Counted from the first letter of the stretch, positions 1-10,770 are shown. The stretch is DNA of 64,000 nt from Bacteroidota bacterium (GCA_009786075.1 WQTX01000006.1:7-64006); one strand, 5' to 3'. Notes: generated by a model from the letters alone, not told the origin. Numbers and translations are program-made.

Positions 1-143
1 TCTTCATGTCTTTCTGTCTTCGTGTTCACTAAAAATGCGCTTGCGCTTAAAAAAATAATACTTCGACAGGCTCAGCAACCAACACGAAGGCACGAAGACA
101 AAAAGACACGAAGAATAAGAATGAATTATAATTCACGTTGATA

Positions 144-173
144 TTACTCCGTTATTCAATTATTCAGTTATTC
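144..173. repeat. 30-bp dispersed repeat TTACTCCGTTATTCAATTATTCAGTTATTC
   Basis: Exact reverse complement at 45195-45224. Confidence 0.92.
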
Positions 174-232
174 GCAAAAAAAATCCCATTGCGCAAGCAC
201 AACAGGATTTTTTATAATTTACAATTTGTAAT

Positions 233-1006
233 TTACAATGTAGTTAATGCATCACCAAACACTAAACCAAGTTTAAAGCGCACCATTTGGTTCCACATTT
301 TTTGTTGTGGTAAATAGTCGGTAGAAGCATACGTCATTTTTCCGGTAATATACTCAATTCCGGTCATAACAAACCTATAGCGGATATTTAAACCGCACGA
401 AATTGTTCCTACACTACCTCCTATGCGCACTTCCTCTCGGATTAATTTATCTTTTCCGGCAACGCCCTCATTTTCATTAGTAAAAATTCTATCTTTCACT
501 CCGTCGTAAAACAACAGGCGATATGCATTAACACCCACTGTTGGGCGCCATTTTCCATACAAATCTATGCAAAATCCTTGAAATGGACTAAATGTAATCA
601 TTGGACCCACATTCATAGAATAGTTTGCGAATAAATCGTACGATTTTACTTTATTCCCATCGTCTGCACGTCCCTTTTTGTCCACCCAATCATCGAAACG
701 AAATAAGTTCATACCCAAATCCAGGAAATCCCATACAATTGCAAATTTCAAACCATCGGTAGGTTCAAAACTGTGGAAGTAAAACGTTGTTCCCGATTCA
801 AGAGCCATACCAAAGGTTTTCGCATCATATTGGTTTTGGTAGAATTTTTTCAGATTGTCGCCACTTGTGCGGTCTTCCAGTTTTCCCCATTTCAATATGG
901 GAGCTTGGTACGAAAATGTTAAAAACGTAGCATCAAAAACATCGCCTTGTGCAAAAAGCGAACTGCCCAGCGCAGCTAAAAGAAGTGTAGAAATAATTTT
1001 TTTCAT
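233..1006 (-). CDS. secreted/outer-membrane hypothetical protein (N-terminal signal peptide, beta-barrel-like)
   Basis: 257-aa ORF with signal peptide MKKIISTLLLAALGSSLFAQ and alternating aromatic/polar strands; no family recognised. Confidence 0.75.
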   Translation of the reverse strand: MKKIISTLLLAALGSSLFAQGDVFDATFLTFSYQAPILKWGKLEDRTSGDNLKKFYQNQYDAKTFGMALESGTTFYFHSFEPTDGLKFAIVWDFLDLGMNLFRFDDWVDKKGRADDGNKVKSYDLFANYSMNVGPMITFSPFQGFCIDLYGKWRPTVGVNAYRLLFYDGVKDRIFTNENEGVAGKDKLIREEVRIGGSVGTISCGLNIRYRFVMTGIEYITGKMTYASTDYLPQQKMWNQMVRFKLGLVFGDALTTL

Positions 1007-1095
1007 AATGGTTAATTTTTAGAGTTATAAAATATAAAGTACAAAAATAACAGTATTTTTGTATAAAAAAAATAATTTAACTTTTTTCGCACATA

Positions 1096-2442
1096 ATGCT
1101 CAATTGGAACACGCTACTTTCGCACAAACGACTTGGTTTTGAACACGAAATTCAAACCGCAAATGATGTTATACGCTCTGATTTTCAGCGCGATTACGAC
1201 CGGCTGATTTTTTCATCGCCATTTCGCCGCTTGCAAAATAAAACGCAGGTTTTCCCCTTGCCGGGAAGTATTTTTGTGCACAATCGCCTGACGCATAGTT
1301 TAGAAGTTGCTTCGGTGGGGCGTTCTTTGGGCAATTTGCTTTCGGTTGGTTTGTGCGAAAAGCACCCCGAAATTGCCCGTGATACGCTTTTTAGCATTGG
1401 CTCGATTATTTCGGCAGCCTGCATTGCCCACGATTTGGGCAATCCGCCGTTTGGTCATTCGGGCGAACAAACTATTTCGCATTATTTTACTCTATATGAT
1501 AAAAATAATTTACAAAACCTTATTAGTGAAAGTCAATTAGCTGATTTTCAAAATTTTGAGGGAAATGCTAATGCCTTTCGACTGCTCACGCATCAATTTA
1601 CCGGCAGGCGCAAAGGCGGTTTTGCCTTGACCTTTGCCACGCTTGGCACTTTGCTTAAATACCCCTGTTCGTCCACCGATTTGAAGGAAGGAAGAAGTCC
1701 CTACGAAAAATATGGCGTGTTTCAAAGCGAATTGCCGATTTTAGAAACTGTGGCGCACGAATTGGGTTTGAAAAAATTAAGCCAAACCGGAAACGTGTAT
1801 GGCAGACACCCCTTAGTGTATTTGATGGAAGCGGCAGACGATATTTGTTATCAAATAGTGGATTTGGAAGATGCGTACCGTTTGGGGATTTTAACCGGCG
1901 AACAAACAAAAAATCTGATGTTGGCGTTTTTTGTCGGCGAAGAAAAACAAACAATTTTAACGCAAATCAACGTTTTAAGCGATGAAAATGAGCAGATTGT
2001 AATTTTGCGTTCACGCACCATAAGCCGCCTTGTAGATGAATGTATGTCGGTGTTTTGGCGTAATTACGATGCCATTATGAATTGCGATTTTCATTCGTCG
2101 CTTACCAAGCAATTGACCGGCGTAGCAAAAGATGCCCTTTGCGAAGTTTCAACGGTGGCAAACAATACAATTTACAATTCGCGCGAAGTGATTGAAATTC
2201 AAATTGCCGGGCACCGTATTTTAACCGAACTCCTGACCGAATTTATTGGTGCTATGATACACAACAATTCGCTTTACACCCAGCAATTGCTGCAATTATT
2301 GCCAAGCCAACTTTCGCTCAATTCTTCGCATGTGTACGATAATTTATTTTCAATAGTCGATTTTATTTCGGGCATGACCGATGTGTATGCACTCGAAATT
2401 TACAGGAAAATTAAAGGGATTTCGTTTTCGGTTATTCGGTAA
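1096..2442 (+). CDS. dgt: deoxyguanosinetriphosphate triphosphohydrolase (HD-domain dNTPase)
   Basis: RSDFQRDYDRLIFSSPFRRLQNKTQVFPL...VHNRLTHSLEVASVGRSLG...AHDLGNPPFGHSGE is the classic Dgt HD signature. Confidence 0.95.
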   Translation: MLNWNTLLSHKRLGFEHEIQTANDVIRSDFQRDYDRLIFSSPFRRLQNKTQVFPLPGSIFVHNRLTHSLEVASVGRSLGNLLSVGLCEKHPEIARDTLFSIGSIISAACIAHDLGNPPFGHSGEQTISHYFTLYDKNNLQNLISESQLADFQNFEGNANAFRLLTHQFTGRRKGGFALTFATLGTLLKYPCSSTDLKEGRSPYEKYGVFQSELPILETVAHELGLKKLSQTGNVYGRHPLVYLMEAADDICYQIVDLEDAYRLGILTGEQTKNLMLAFFVGEEKQTILTQINVLSDENEQIVILRSRTISRLVDECMSVFWRNYDAIMNCDFHSSLTKQLTGVAKDALCEVSTVANNTIYNSREVIEIQIAGHRILTELLTEFIGAMIHNNSLYTQQLLQLLPSQLSLNSSHVYDNLFSIVDFISGMTDVYALEIYRKIKGISFSVIR

Positions 2443-2443
2443 T

Positions 2444-2539
2444 ATGCTTTGCGATAAACGCTACGCTGATAAATTACTTCGTGATAAATTTTATCTTTTT
2501 TATCGTGCGAAGCACATTTATCGCCGCAGGCATTTATCT
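2444..2539. repeat. degenerate palindromic repeat cluster with '(tgc/act)ttcg(c/t)gataaa' units in both orientations
   Basis: Three direct units (atgctttgcgataaa, cgctacgctgataaa, ttacttcgtgataaa), then inverted units around tttatctttttta, between convergent genes. Confidence 0.6.
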
Positions 2540-2597
2540 ATTCATCCAGCATGAAAAGCTGATAATTTGACTTTTTAGACAGCCTCGCTAAAGAAAT

Positions 2598-5500
2598 TTA
2601 CCTAATCAAAGTAATATACCCCTTCACAAACTGTTCTTTGTCTTTACTATCAATGTAACGAATTGTGTATGAGTACGTTTCCATAGGTTGGTCTTCGCCG
2701 TTGTAGCGTCCGTTCCAGCCATGGTTTAGGTCGTTACTTTCGAATAGTAATTGCCCCCAGCGGTTGTAGATTTTTACTTCTAAAAATTCTTTTATACCCC
2801 AGCCCCGCACAAATGCTATATCGTTGTTGCCGTCGCCATTGGGCGTGAATGCTTGTGGCAGTGCTGCTTTTGTTTCTATCACAATTTGAAATTGAATGTA
2901 AGCATTTTCCTCGAAACAACCCAAAGTGTCGTACATATATATACGATACTGAACTTCGAGCGGAAAATCCAAACAGCTCGGGTAGCCCGGCGTGCCGCAT
3001 TCCAAGTGAATATTGGGGCTTATGCAATGCGTGCAACTCAAATAATCACTTGGCGACCATTCGTAAAACACTCCTTCCATCGGCGTATTGTTTACATTAT
3101 ATATTTGTCCGGCAATCAATTTTGAATCGGGACGAGCTGTAAGCATCAATTGAGTAGGCGTACGGTAATACAGCAATGCCGAATCGGGCGCACCTTGATA
3201 ACGTGGACGTTGCTGTACAAATACATACAAACTATCATGTTCCACACAACCATATTGCGATATAATTTCGGCGTATGCTCTGCCCGTTTGCCGTGGCGTG
3301 TACAGCGTAATTGCCGAATTTGGGTCGCTAAAATATTGCGCAGGTTTCCACGCAATAGTACTAAAATCGCCTTGCGCTTTGATTGTGGTACTTTCGCCCA
3401 CGCACAGCAGGCTATCGTAATCGAACTGTACGTATGGTTTGGGGTAAAAATAAATTTTCTTTGTTCTTTCGTCGTTACACGCCACGCCTTCAATTGCGAG
3501 ACTTACTTCATACGGCTCATCGCGGCTCACAAATGTATGTATTGGATTTTTTTCGGTAGAAGTTGTGCCGTCGCCAAAATTCCACTTATAGGTATTATTT
3601 TTTACACCTACCGAAGTATTGATAAAATTAACCGTATGGGGCGCACAGCCAACTTCGTCCAAATCGTCGATTCCACGCAAAAAGTTTGCCTCTACGGGGT
3701 GCAATTCTATCAGGCGGAATATATCTTGCGGTTTGCAATTGGGCGCATCTACGATGTATTGCACTCTGAAACGTTTATTTTCGGTGTCGGGCAAAGTGGA
3801 ATAGGCATGAACTGCCTGTTTCAAATCGGTAAAATTTAAAACACCATCGCCAAACGACCAATACGATGTGTAGTTATCAACACTCACGGCACGGGTACGG
3901 GTAAAAGTAACGTCTTCGCCCACACATACCAAATATTTATTTGCTTCAAATTCCACTTCGTAACCCGGAACAAAAATTTCTGCCGTTTTTGTATCGAGTT
4001 CGCAGCCGTAGTAATCGGAACGAGTAATGAGTTCAATACTTTGCATGCCGTAATTTAAAAACGTAATTGCTCGTGGCGTGCTTGCATTCGACACGAGTGT
4101 TCTTTTATTGTTGTCGATTTTAAACCACTCTGCTGAGTTATATTTCCCTGAATACCAATTGTTGTCGATATACACAATAAACACCTGCCCGGGCTCTTTA
4201 CATTTGTCCATATCACGTATCATAATTTGTGCCGATGCGTCTTTTACTTCAATAGTTGCCGCCGTGGTAGCCTCACACTCCCTATTAGGGTCTATGGGGC
4301 TTTTACTGTATGCCGTGAGCGAAATATTGAACACGCCGGGCACGCTTTCTTGTGTGTAGCGGTGGCGCACGGTGTCGGATTTTATATATTCCGCATTAAC
4401 TATGTTGTCGCCTTGCACTATGGTGCCATCGCCAAAATCCCACGTAAATTTGTGAATATTGTTATCGTAGTAAGGATTGTTGAGGTCGCGGGTAATAATT
4501 GCATTGTGGTTTAGGCACAATTGCGGCGTAGTTACTATGAATTTTGAATTGGGCACAATTGGTTTTATGTAATCTTGTTTGGTACGGGTGTCGTAACAAC
4601 CGAGAATATCGTACACTGTGAGCGAGGGCGATACAAAACTTTCGTATTCATAAAGTACCGTGTGTACGCTATCGCTGCCTTGCCAAGGAGTGCCATTGCC
4701 AAAATACCATTCCCGTTTTACAATTGTGGTGTCGGTGTCCCAACGTGTAGTATCGGAAAATACCGTTGTAAACGGCAAACAATCGGAAGTAATGGTTGCT
4801 ATAAATCCGGCTTCGGGTTTATATACTTTTACCGGAACACGCATTGAGCCGCGGCATTCGGGATAATATCTGTCTCCGGTTTCAACTTCTACATAGCGTA
4901 TATTTTTATTGTCGAAGTAAAAAGCAGTATCAATTTGACGCCGTTCCTCGTTAAACGCTCCTTTGTTTTTTACCCAGTAGGTTTCATACCTGTCCACGTC
5001 CTGTGCATTTGCGCCCAATTGTATAAAAGCCTCACCGTTCAAACAAGGTGTAGGGTTGCTGATTGTAAAATCTATTCTCAGTTCGGTTATGGTAGTTAAA
5101 TACGATACCGAATCGGAACACTCGCATTTTGTGCCGTCGCTGTAACACTCTTCATCGCCATTGTAGGCTACGACAGTAATTAGATAGGTGCCGCGCCCGT
5201 CGGGTTCTCCAAAATGCGTATGAACAGTGTCTTTAAAATCTATATAAACAGTGTCCTCATTGTGTGCAATATGCCATCGAGGCGTTAGCCTGCCACGTCT
5301 ATCGAATTTTTGCAAATACCAATTCACATATTGATTGGGCGATGAATAATCAACATTTATTTTTTTAGAAAGCGCGTATGTGTAATCATAGTTATTGATA
5401 CAATCTTTTCCCGAAGACACCATTTCTATAATTGGTCCGTGTACATGAATGGTGGTAGGAATATTGAGTTCCTCTACGTAATCTTGCATTTCTTCCGACC

Positions 5501-7439
5501 GGCAACCGTGGTCGGAAAGCATATAAAACACATAGTGCGGACCAATCGTATCGCGCAACTGTGATTGCAATTCGGGACGCATTTTCGGTGCTGTAAACAT
5601 AGAATTTGGTTCTCCGTAGGGATTGTCCTCAGGAAATTCATAGTGCGGGTAGCGCACAAACAAGGTATCATAAAAGTGGTTCATAGGCGAATTAACATCG
5701 TCGCCATTTTTATAGAGGAATTTCAAATCGTCCGAAGCGCACATAACCGTATCGGGGAAAATAAGGTCGGCACTTGGTTTATTGCCTACTTTTACGATTT
5801 CTTTTTCGCCGGTTAGCGGATTATCTGTTGCAAAATCATATACCACACAGCCTTTTTTCGTAGTTGCTCGTACCGCAGTTTGATATACGCCGCGTGTGTT
5901 GTATGTCCACGAGGCTTGGTCGAAAGCCGTAACATCGGTAGTGAAGGTATTGTTTTTATAATCAAAATCCCATTCTACTTTTACAATTTCATCGCGCTCG
6001 GTATTGTAGGTTGTTACTTCGCCAAAAGTAACGTCAAGCGGTGCGCAACCGCTTTCGGCTGTAAGAATTGAAAGGTCAATCACAGGAAACACAAGTTCTA
6101 TATTATTGGGTTTTGAAATACTTTCGGTGCAACCATTGGGCGTGGTTACGGTAAGTGCATCGGAATAAATGCCTTCGTCTGCAAAATAATACCTTGTAGT
6201 TTGCCCTTGTATTGTGTCGCCGTTTATAATCCATTCAAAAGTAGAATTGGGCACATTGCTTGTGGCAGAATACAATACATCGGTAGGTTTGCAATAAAAC
6301 TCATCGGTGGATGTATAGCTTATTTGCAGGGGCGTTTCAATTTCAAATGTTTTTGTAACAGTTTTTTCGCACACACCGTTGCTTACGGTTAGTTTCATGC
6401 GTTTCATGCCGCCGGTGTTTTCGGTCAAAGAAAATGTTTGTCCGCTACCTTTACTGCTGCCGTTTTCGTAATCCCATGAATATGAAATAGTTTGAGGGTA
6501 GGCAGGAGTAGCATTCCCCTCAAATGTAATTGTTCCGTGGCAGGCTTTATTGCCGTCAATCGCTTTCCCCGCGTCCGAAATTGTAAAATCGGGCTGGTAA
6601 TCAATCAGTTGAATAGCAATCGAAGCAAAAGCCTCGCAATCGTGAATTGAAGTATTTTTGAGCGTAGCGTAATATGTGCCGTAACCATTGTAGCGGTGCG
6701 AAGGACTTTTTGTAGTTGAATTTACGGGGCTGCCATCGCCAAAATTCCATTCAAAACCGGCAAGATTTGGGTCGGCGGGACTTGTGTTGGTAAATTGCAC
6801 TTGCAGCGAAGGGTCGCAGGTGCGGTCTTTATCAACGGTAAAATTTGTTTGCGGCGCATCGTTGTAGGTTTTTACGCTTATGGTGTGTCGCTCACGGTTG
6901 GTGCAGCCGTTGGCATCGGTTACGGCGCAAAACACGTTGTGTGTGCCGGCGTAGGTAAAATAATGCGCGTATGGTGCTTCCATAGGGTAAGTAGCGCCGT
7001 CCGAAACAATCCACATATACGACACTATGGGCGAATCGCTTGTTTTCTCCGTAATTGAAAATTGAAAGGGTTTGTACACGCAACTTTCCGTTTTATCACT
7101 CGTTATTTGCACATCGGGGTCGTTGAATGCTTGAATGGTTTTTGAAACGGTTTCCAGCAGCATATTCGTTTTTTTATCAAACACTTTCATTTGCGCCGTA
7201 TATACGCCCGGCTTCAAATACGAGTTTTCTACTTGATATATTTCTGTCGAAAATTTCCCCGGTTCCACCACCCATTCGTAACGGTAATCGGCAATAATTG
7301 CAGGGTCGGTAGTGTTGGTAAACGTAACCAACAGCGGTGTGCAACCTTGCGTTACCGAAGGAGTGAAATCGAATTGTTGCTGCGCCGAAAGGCGGGCAAC
7401 TATGAAAAGCATGATTGTGAGTAGGAAATATTTTTTCAT
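2598..7439 (-). CDS. giant PKD-domain surface protein with gliding-motility-associated (type B T9SS) C-terminal domain
   Basis: 1613 aa; signal peptide; many PKD motifs (WNFGDGSP, WDFGDGT, WSFGDG, YKWNFGDGTTS); C-terminus LPQAFTPNGDGNNDIAFVRGWGIKEFLEVKIYNRWGQLLFES...YSYTIRYIDSKDKEQFVKGYITLIR is TIGR04131-like. Confidence 0.93.
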   Translation of the reverse strand: MKKYFLLTIMLFIVARLSAQQQFDFTPSVTQGCTPLLVTFTNTTDPAIIADYRYEWVVEPGKFSTEIYQVENSYLKPGVYTAQMKVFDKKTNMLLETVSKTIQAFNDPDVQITSDKTESCVYKPFQFSITEKTSDSPIVSYMWIVSDGATYPMEAPYAHYFTYAGTHNVFCAVTDANGCTNRERHTISVKTYNDAPQTNFTVDKDRTCDPSLQVQFTNTSPADPNLAGFEWNFGDGSPVNSTTKSPSHRYNGYGTYYATLKNTSIHDCEAFASIAIQLIDYQPDFTISDAGKAIDGNKACHGTITFEGNATPAYPQTISYSWDYENGSSKGSGQTFSLTENTGGMKRMKLTVSNGVCEKTVTKTFEIETPLQISYTSTDEFYCKPTDVLYSATSNVPNSTFEWIINGDTIQGQTTRYYFADEGIYSDALTVTTPNGCTESISKPNNIELVFPVIDLSILTAESGCAPLDVTFGEVTTYNTERDEIVKVEWDFDYKNNTFTTDVTAFDQASWTYNTRGVYQTAVRATTKKGCVVYDFATDNPLTGEKEIVKVGNKPSADLIFPDTVMCASDDLKFLYKNGDDVNSPMNHFYDTLFVRYPHYEFPEDNPYGEPNSMFTAPKMRPELQSQLRDTIGPHYVFYMLSDHGCRSEEMQDYVEELNIPTTIHVHGPIIEMVSSGKDCINNYDYTYALSKKINVDYSSPNQYVNWYLQKFDRRGRLTPRWHIAHNEDTVYIDFKDTVHTHFGEPDGRGTYLITVVAYNGDEECYSDGTKCECSDSVSYLTTITELRIDFTISNPTPCLNGEAFIQLGANAQDVDRYETYWVKNKGAFNEERRQIDTAFYFDNKNIRYVEVETGDRYYPECRGSMRVPVKVYKPEAGFIATITSDCLPFTTVFSDTTRWDTDTTIVKREWYFGNGTPWQGSDSVHTVLYEYESFVSPSLTVYDILGCYDTRTKQDYIKPIVPNSKFIVTTPQLCLNHNAIITRDLNNPYYDNNIHKFTWDFGDGTIVQGDNIVNAEYIKSDTVRHRYTQESVPGVFNISLTAYSKSPIDPNRECEATTAATIEVKDASAQIMIRDMDKCKEPGQVFIVYIDNNWYSGKYNSAEWFKIDNNKRTLVSNASTPRAITFLNYGMQSIELITRSDYYGCELDTKTAEIFVPGYEVEFEANKYLVCVGEDVTFTRTRAVSVDNYTSYWSFGDGVLNFTDLKQAVHAYSTLPDTENKRFRVQYIVDAPNCKPQDIFRLIELHPVEANFLRGIDDLDEVGCAPHTVNFINTSVGVKNNTYKWNFGDGTTSTEKNPIHTFVSRDEPYEVSLAIEGVACNDERTKKIYFYPKPYVQFDYDSLLCVGESTTIKAQGDFSTIAWKPAQYFSDPNSAITLYTPRQTGRAYAEIISQYGCVEHDSLYVFVQQRPRYQGAPDSALLYYRTPTQLMLTARPDSKLIAGQIYNVNNTPMEGVFYEWSPSDYLSCTHCISPNIHLECGTPGYPSCLDFPLEVQYRIYMYDTLGCFEENAYIQFQIVIETKAALPQAFTPNGDGNNDIAFVRGWGIKEFLEVKIYNRWGQLLFESNDLNHGWNGRYNGEDQPMETYSYTIRYIDSKDKEQFVKGYITLIR

Positions 7440-7468
7440 GTGTTTTTTTGCTTCGTGCGAGTTTCGTA

Positions 7469-7506
7469 TTTGTATTCTAATTTTAATTAATATTTTTGCA
7501 AAAATA
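7469..7506. promoter_or_regulatory. putative divergent Bacteroidota promoter (TTTG-N18-TATTTTTG) with a palindromic -7 element
   Basis: TTTG at 7469-7472 and TATTTTTG at 7491-7498; TATTTTTGCAAAAATA (7491-7506) is a perfect palindrome giving TAnnTTTG on both strands. Confidence 0.45.
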
Positions 7507-7588
7507 AAAAAATCGTGAAAATTCCTGTGTGTAATGCAACTATTTACCGTTTTTTTATGTTATTACAATGAATTTAAAACTATTATAA

Positions 7589-8599
7589 TTGAAAAAAATT
7601 GTATCCATTATTAGTATAGTCCTCGTTTGTGGGCAAATAGTTGCACAAGATTTGCATTTTTCGCAATTTTATGCCTCGCCGCTTACCTTGAACCCTGCCA
7701 ACACCGGTTGGTACAATGGCGATTTCCGCATAAGCGGTAATTACCGCCAGCAATGGAAGGCAATCGATGCTAAGCCGTTTTCAACTTACGCACTTGGCGT
7801 TGAAAAACAATTTGCACAGTATTTGAATTTTTATTCTGTTGGCGTGCAATTACTGAGCGACGAATCGGGTTATGTGGGATTGAAAGTTCACAAAGCCTTA
7901 CTTTCGGGTTCCTACGCCCGTAATATCAACGGGCATAGCATTTCGCTCGGCGTGCAAGGCGGTGTGGTGTACAAAACCACCAATATAGGTCGCTACACTT
8001 ACGACGAACAATTTGATTTGGGCGGCAATGTGGTATTCAATCCCAAGTTGCCAACGTCGGAAATTTCACAAGACCCTATTTTATACCCGCTTTTTCATGC
8101 AGGTTTGCTGTGGAGCAAAACGTTTAACGGCAAATTTGCCCCCGAAGTCGGTTTGGCATTTTTCAACTTGAATGCTCCCAAAGAAACATTTTACGGGACA
8201 AGCACGCAAAACACCCAATTGCCCCTGCGCACAAGTTTTTCCGTAGGTGGCGATTTTACAATTTCTCCCACTTTTATTATACAGCCTACCATATTATATA
8301 TGGTACAACGGCAAGGGAAAGAATTTTTATTCGGCGGCAACCTTGTGTACACCGCCTTTGAACGCATAAAACCGTTTGTCGGAACGTTTATACGCTATGG
8401 CAACTACACCAATTTCGATGCTTCTGCGTGGGTAATTGGCGCTCGCTATGGGCAATGGCGAGGCGGTGTGAGTTACGATTTCAATATTTCGTCGCTGCAT
8501 ACTGCCACAAGTGGCAGGGGGGCTTTTGAGGTTTCGTTAGTGTATATTACACCGAGTGCACGGAGTTCGTTGATTAAAATTCCTTGTGATAGACTTTGA
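7589..8599 (+). CDS. PorP/SprF family type IX secretion system membrane protein
   Basis: QDLHFSQFYASPLTLNPANTGWYNGDFRISGNYRQQWKAI signature of PorP/SprF; 336 aa. The ORF track starts at ATT/ATG-like context, so the exact start is uncertain. Confidence 0.93.
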   Translation: MKKIVSIISIVLVCGQIVAQDLHFSQFYASPLTLNPANTGWYNGDFRISGNYRQQWKAIDAKPFSTYALGVEKQFAQYLNFYSVGVQLLSDESGYVGLKVHKALLSGSYARNINGHSISLGVQGGVVYKTTNIGRYTYDEQFDLGGNVVFNPKLPTSEISQDPILYPLFHAGLLWSKTFNGKFAPEVGLAFFNLNAPKETFYGTSTQNTQLPLRTSFSVGGDFTISPTFIIQPTILYMVQRQGKEFLFGGNLVYTAFERIKPFVGTFIRYGNYTNFDASAWVIGARYGQWRGGVSYDFNISSLHTATSGRGAFEVSLVYITPSARSSLIKIPCDRL

Positions 8600-8638
8600 T
8601 AATTTAGACACAAGACAAATAGACATAAGACAATTCAA

Positions 8639-10741
8639 ATGAAATCAATAATAACAATCATACTTTTCCTTTGTGCAGTTTGCTTTGTGCAAGCGCAAGA
8701 ATCTTCGTTGCAAAACACAAACTTTTCAGCCAACAAACTCAAACGCTTAGGTTATAATTCCCTAAAATACGGCGACACCTATTCTGCCATAGATTTTTTT
8801 GAAGCCTATTCGGTAAAAAAAAATAATGTGCACGTAAAATATTCGCTTGCCGAATGTTACCGTGCGGCTCGTAATTACAAAGCAGCACGGGATTTGTATT
8901 CCGAAGTGTATGAGGCAAAACCAAACGCCTATCCGTTGGCATTGTACCACAAAGCTACACTTTTGAAAACCGAAAAACGTTACGACGAAGCTCGTACACT
9001 GTTTCAAAAATTCCGGAAATCGGGTGCGGCAGTTATTGGTGGTATAGATTATAAGAAATTGACAGCCTTACAAATACAATCCTGCGACAGCGCATTGAAT
9101 TGGCTTGCCAATCCGAAAAATGCCGAAATTACACACGCCAACGAAAGCATCAACAAAGCCTCAATAGAATTTTCGCCGCAATATTTAACCGACAGCATTT
9201 TGCTTTTTGCATCGTTGCGCAGCGATACCATAGTATATACCGTGGTTGACAGGGAAATAAACAAAATGCCGCAACGCGAATTTTATATTGCAAAATTCAA
9301 TAACAATTCATGGGAATTTGCCGGCGAATGGGGCGATGCCCGCTACCTGACCGCACCCAATGAGCAAATAGGCAACGGTGTGTTTTCGCCCGATAAACGC
9401 AAATTTTATTTTACCCGGTGTGTAAAAACCAATCGTTTTGATTACGAGTGTGCCATATACGTGAGCGAAAAAATGGGCAAAACATGGGGTAAACCCGATA
9501 GATTGCCGAATACCATAAATATGAGCGGGTATCAAAATACGCAGCCTGCGATTGGCATCAATTCCAAAACAAACGACGAAGTGTTGTATTTTGTGAGCAA
9601 CCGCCCGGGTGGCAAAGGCGGTATGGATATATGGTACAGTGAATTTCAAAAAAGTAAAGGCGAGTGGACTACACCCAAAAATTGCGGAAACGCCATAAAT
9701 ACTCCCGGCGACGAATTGACACCATTTTTCGATATGAAAACCCGCACCTTGTATTTCAGCTCCGATGGTTTACCCGGATTGGGCGGATTAGATATATTTA
9801 AAGCTACCGGTGAACTTGGCAAATGGATTGCTGTTGAAAACGTTGGTGCGCCCATAAATTCGCCTTTCGATGATTTATATTATGTGTTGCACACCAACCA
9901 CAAAGACGGTGTGTTTACATCAAATCGCACCGGTTCGGTAACTGTAATGCACGAACATTGCTGCGACGATTTATATTTTTTCCGGTACAATAATATTATA
10001 GTACTTGCCGTGAATGGTGTGGTAAAACAAAAAATAAACCAGCAAGTGAAAAATATTTTAGATGCCCAACTTGAAACCACTTTCGTTGCCGACACATTGC
10101 CTGCCGCAAATATTCCGGTAACATTATATATGATAGATGAACAATCGAAAGAAAAAGCTGTGGTAGCACAGCAAAAAACCACGAAAGACGGTTCATATCA
10201 TTTCGATGTTGAGGTTAATAAAAAGTATATAATAGAGGCGGAAAGTCCCCGAAAACCAAATCCTACACTTACGTTCAATACAAAAAATATTGAAAAATCC
10301 GACACTCTGCCGCAGTCCGATATTGTGATTGAATACATTCCGCAAATTCCGTTTATTATAAAAAATATTTATTACGATTTCGATAAATCGGATTTGCGTC
10401 CGGAATCGAAAACGGTAATAGACACCACGTTGTTCCGAATTCTCAAAGAACATCCTCATATAATTGTAGAAATCAGCAGCCACACCGATAGCAAAGGCGA
10501 CCACGATTATAATATGAAACTTTCGCAACGCCGTGCCGAAAGTGTTGTGGATTATTTAATAAAAAGCGGAATTGATAAAAATCGCCTTGTGGCACGTGGT
10601 TACGGCAAAACCCGACCAATTGCACCCAATGAAAATCCGGACGGCAGCGATAACCCCGAAGGGCGGCAAAAAAACCGTCGAACAGAGTTCAAAATCATAG
10701 GGACAATTGATAATTATGAAAAAATTATTTACGAAGAATAG
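8639..10741 (+). CDS. PorE-like OmpA family lipoprotein/periplasmic protein (TPR + PD40 propeller + CRD + OmpA-C)
   Basis: N-terminal TPR; repeated LYFVSNRPGGKGGMDIWYSE/LYFSSDGLPGLGGLDIF PD40 motifs; C-terminal YYDFDKSDLRPESK...SHTDSKGDHDYNMKLSQRRAESVVDYL OmpA. Confidence 0.9.
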   Translation: MKSIITIILFLCAVCFVQAQESSLQNTNFSANKLKRLGYNSLKYGDTYSAIDFFEAYSVKKNNVHVKYSLAECYRAARNYKAARDLYSEVYEAKPNAYPLALYHKATLLKTEKRYDEARTLFQKFRKSGAAVIGGIDYKKLTALQIQSCDSALNWLANPKNAEITHANESINKASIEFSPQYLTDSILLFASLRSDTIVYTVVDREINKMPQREFYIAKFNNNSWEFAGEWGDARYLTAPNEQIGNGVFSPDKRKFYFTRCVKTNRFDYECAIYVSEKMGKTWGKPDRLPNTINMSGYQNTQPAIGINSKTNDEVLYFVSNRPGGKGGMDIWYSEFQKSKGEWTTPKNCGNAINTPGDELTPFFDMKTRTLYFSSDGLPGLGGLDIFKATGELGKWIAVENVGAPINSPFDDLYYVLHTNHKDGVFTSNRTGSVTVMHEHCCDDLYFFRYNNIIVLAVNGVVKQKINQQVKNILDAQLETTFVADTLPAANIPVTLYMIDEQSKEKAVVAQQKTTKDGSYHFDVEVNKKYIIEAESPRKPNPTLTFNTKNIEKSDTLPQSDIVIEYIPQIPFIIKNIYYDFDKSDLRPESKTVIDTTLFRILKEHPHIIVEISSHTDSKGDHDYNMKLSQRRAESVVDYLIKSGIDKNRLVARGYGKTRPIAPNENPDGSDNPEGRQKNRRTEFKIIGTIDNYEKIIYEE

Positions 10742-10770
10742 AAAAAATTTATTTATTTAAAAAAAAATAC

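Noticed and set aside
3150-3839. 229-aa plus-strand ORF antisense to the PKD adhesin
   Set aside because: Shadow ORF; the PKD reading frame explains the conservation.
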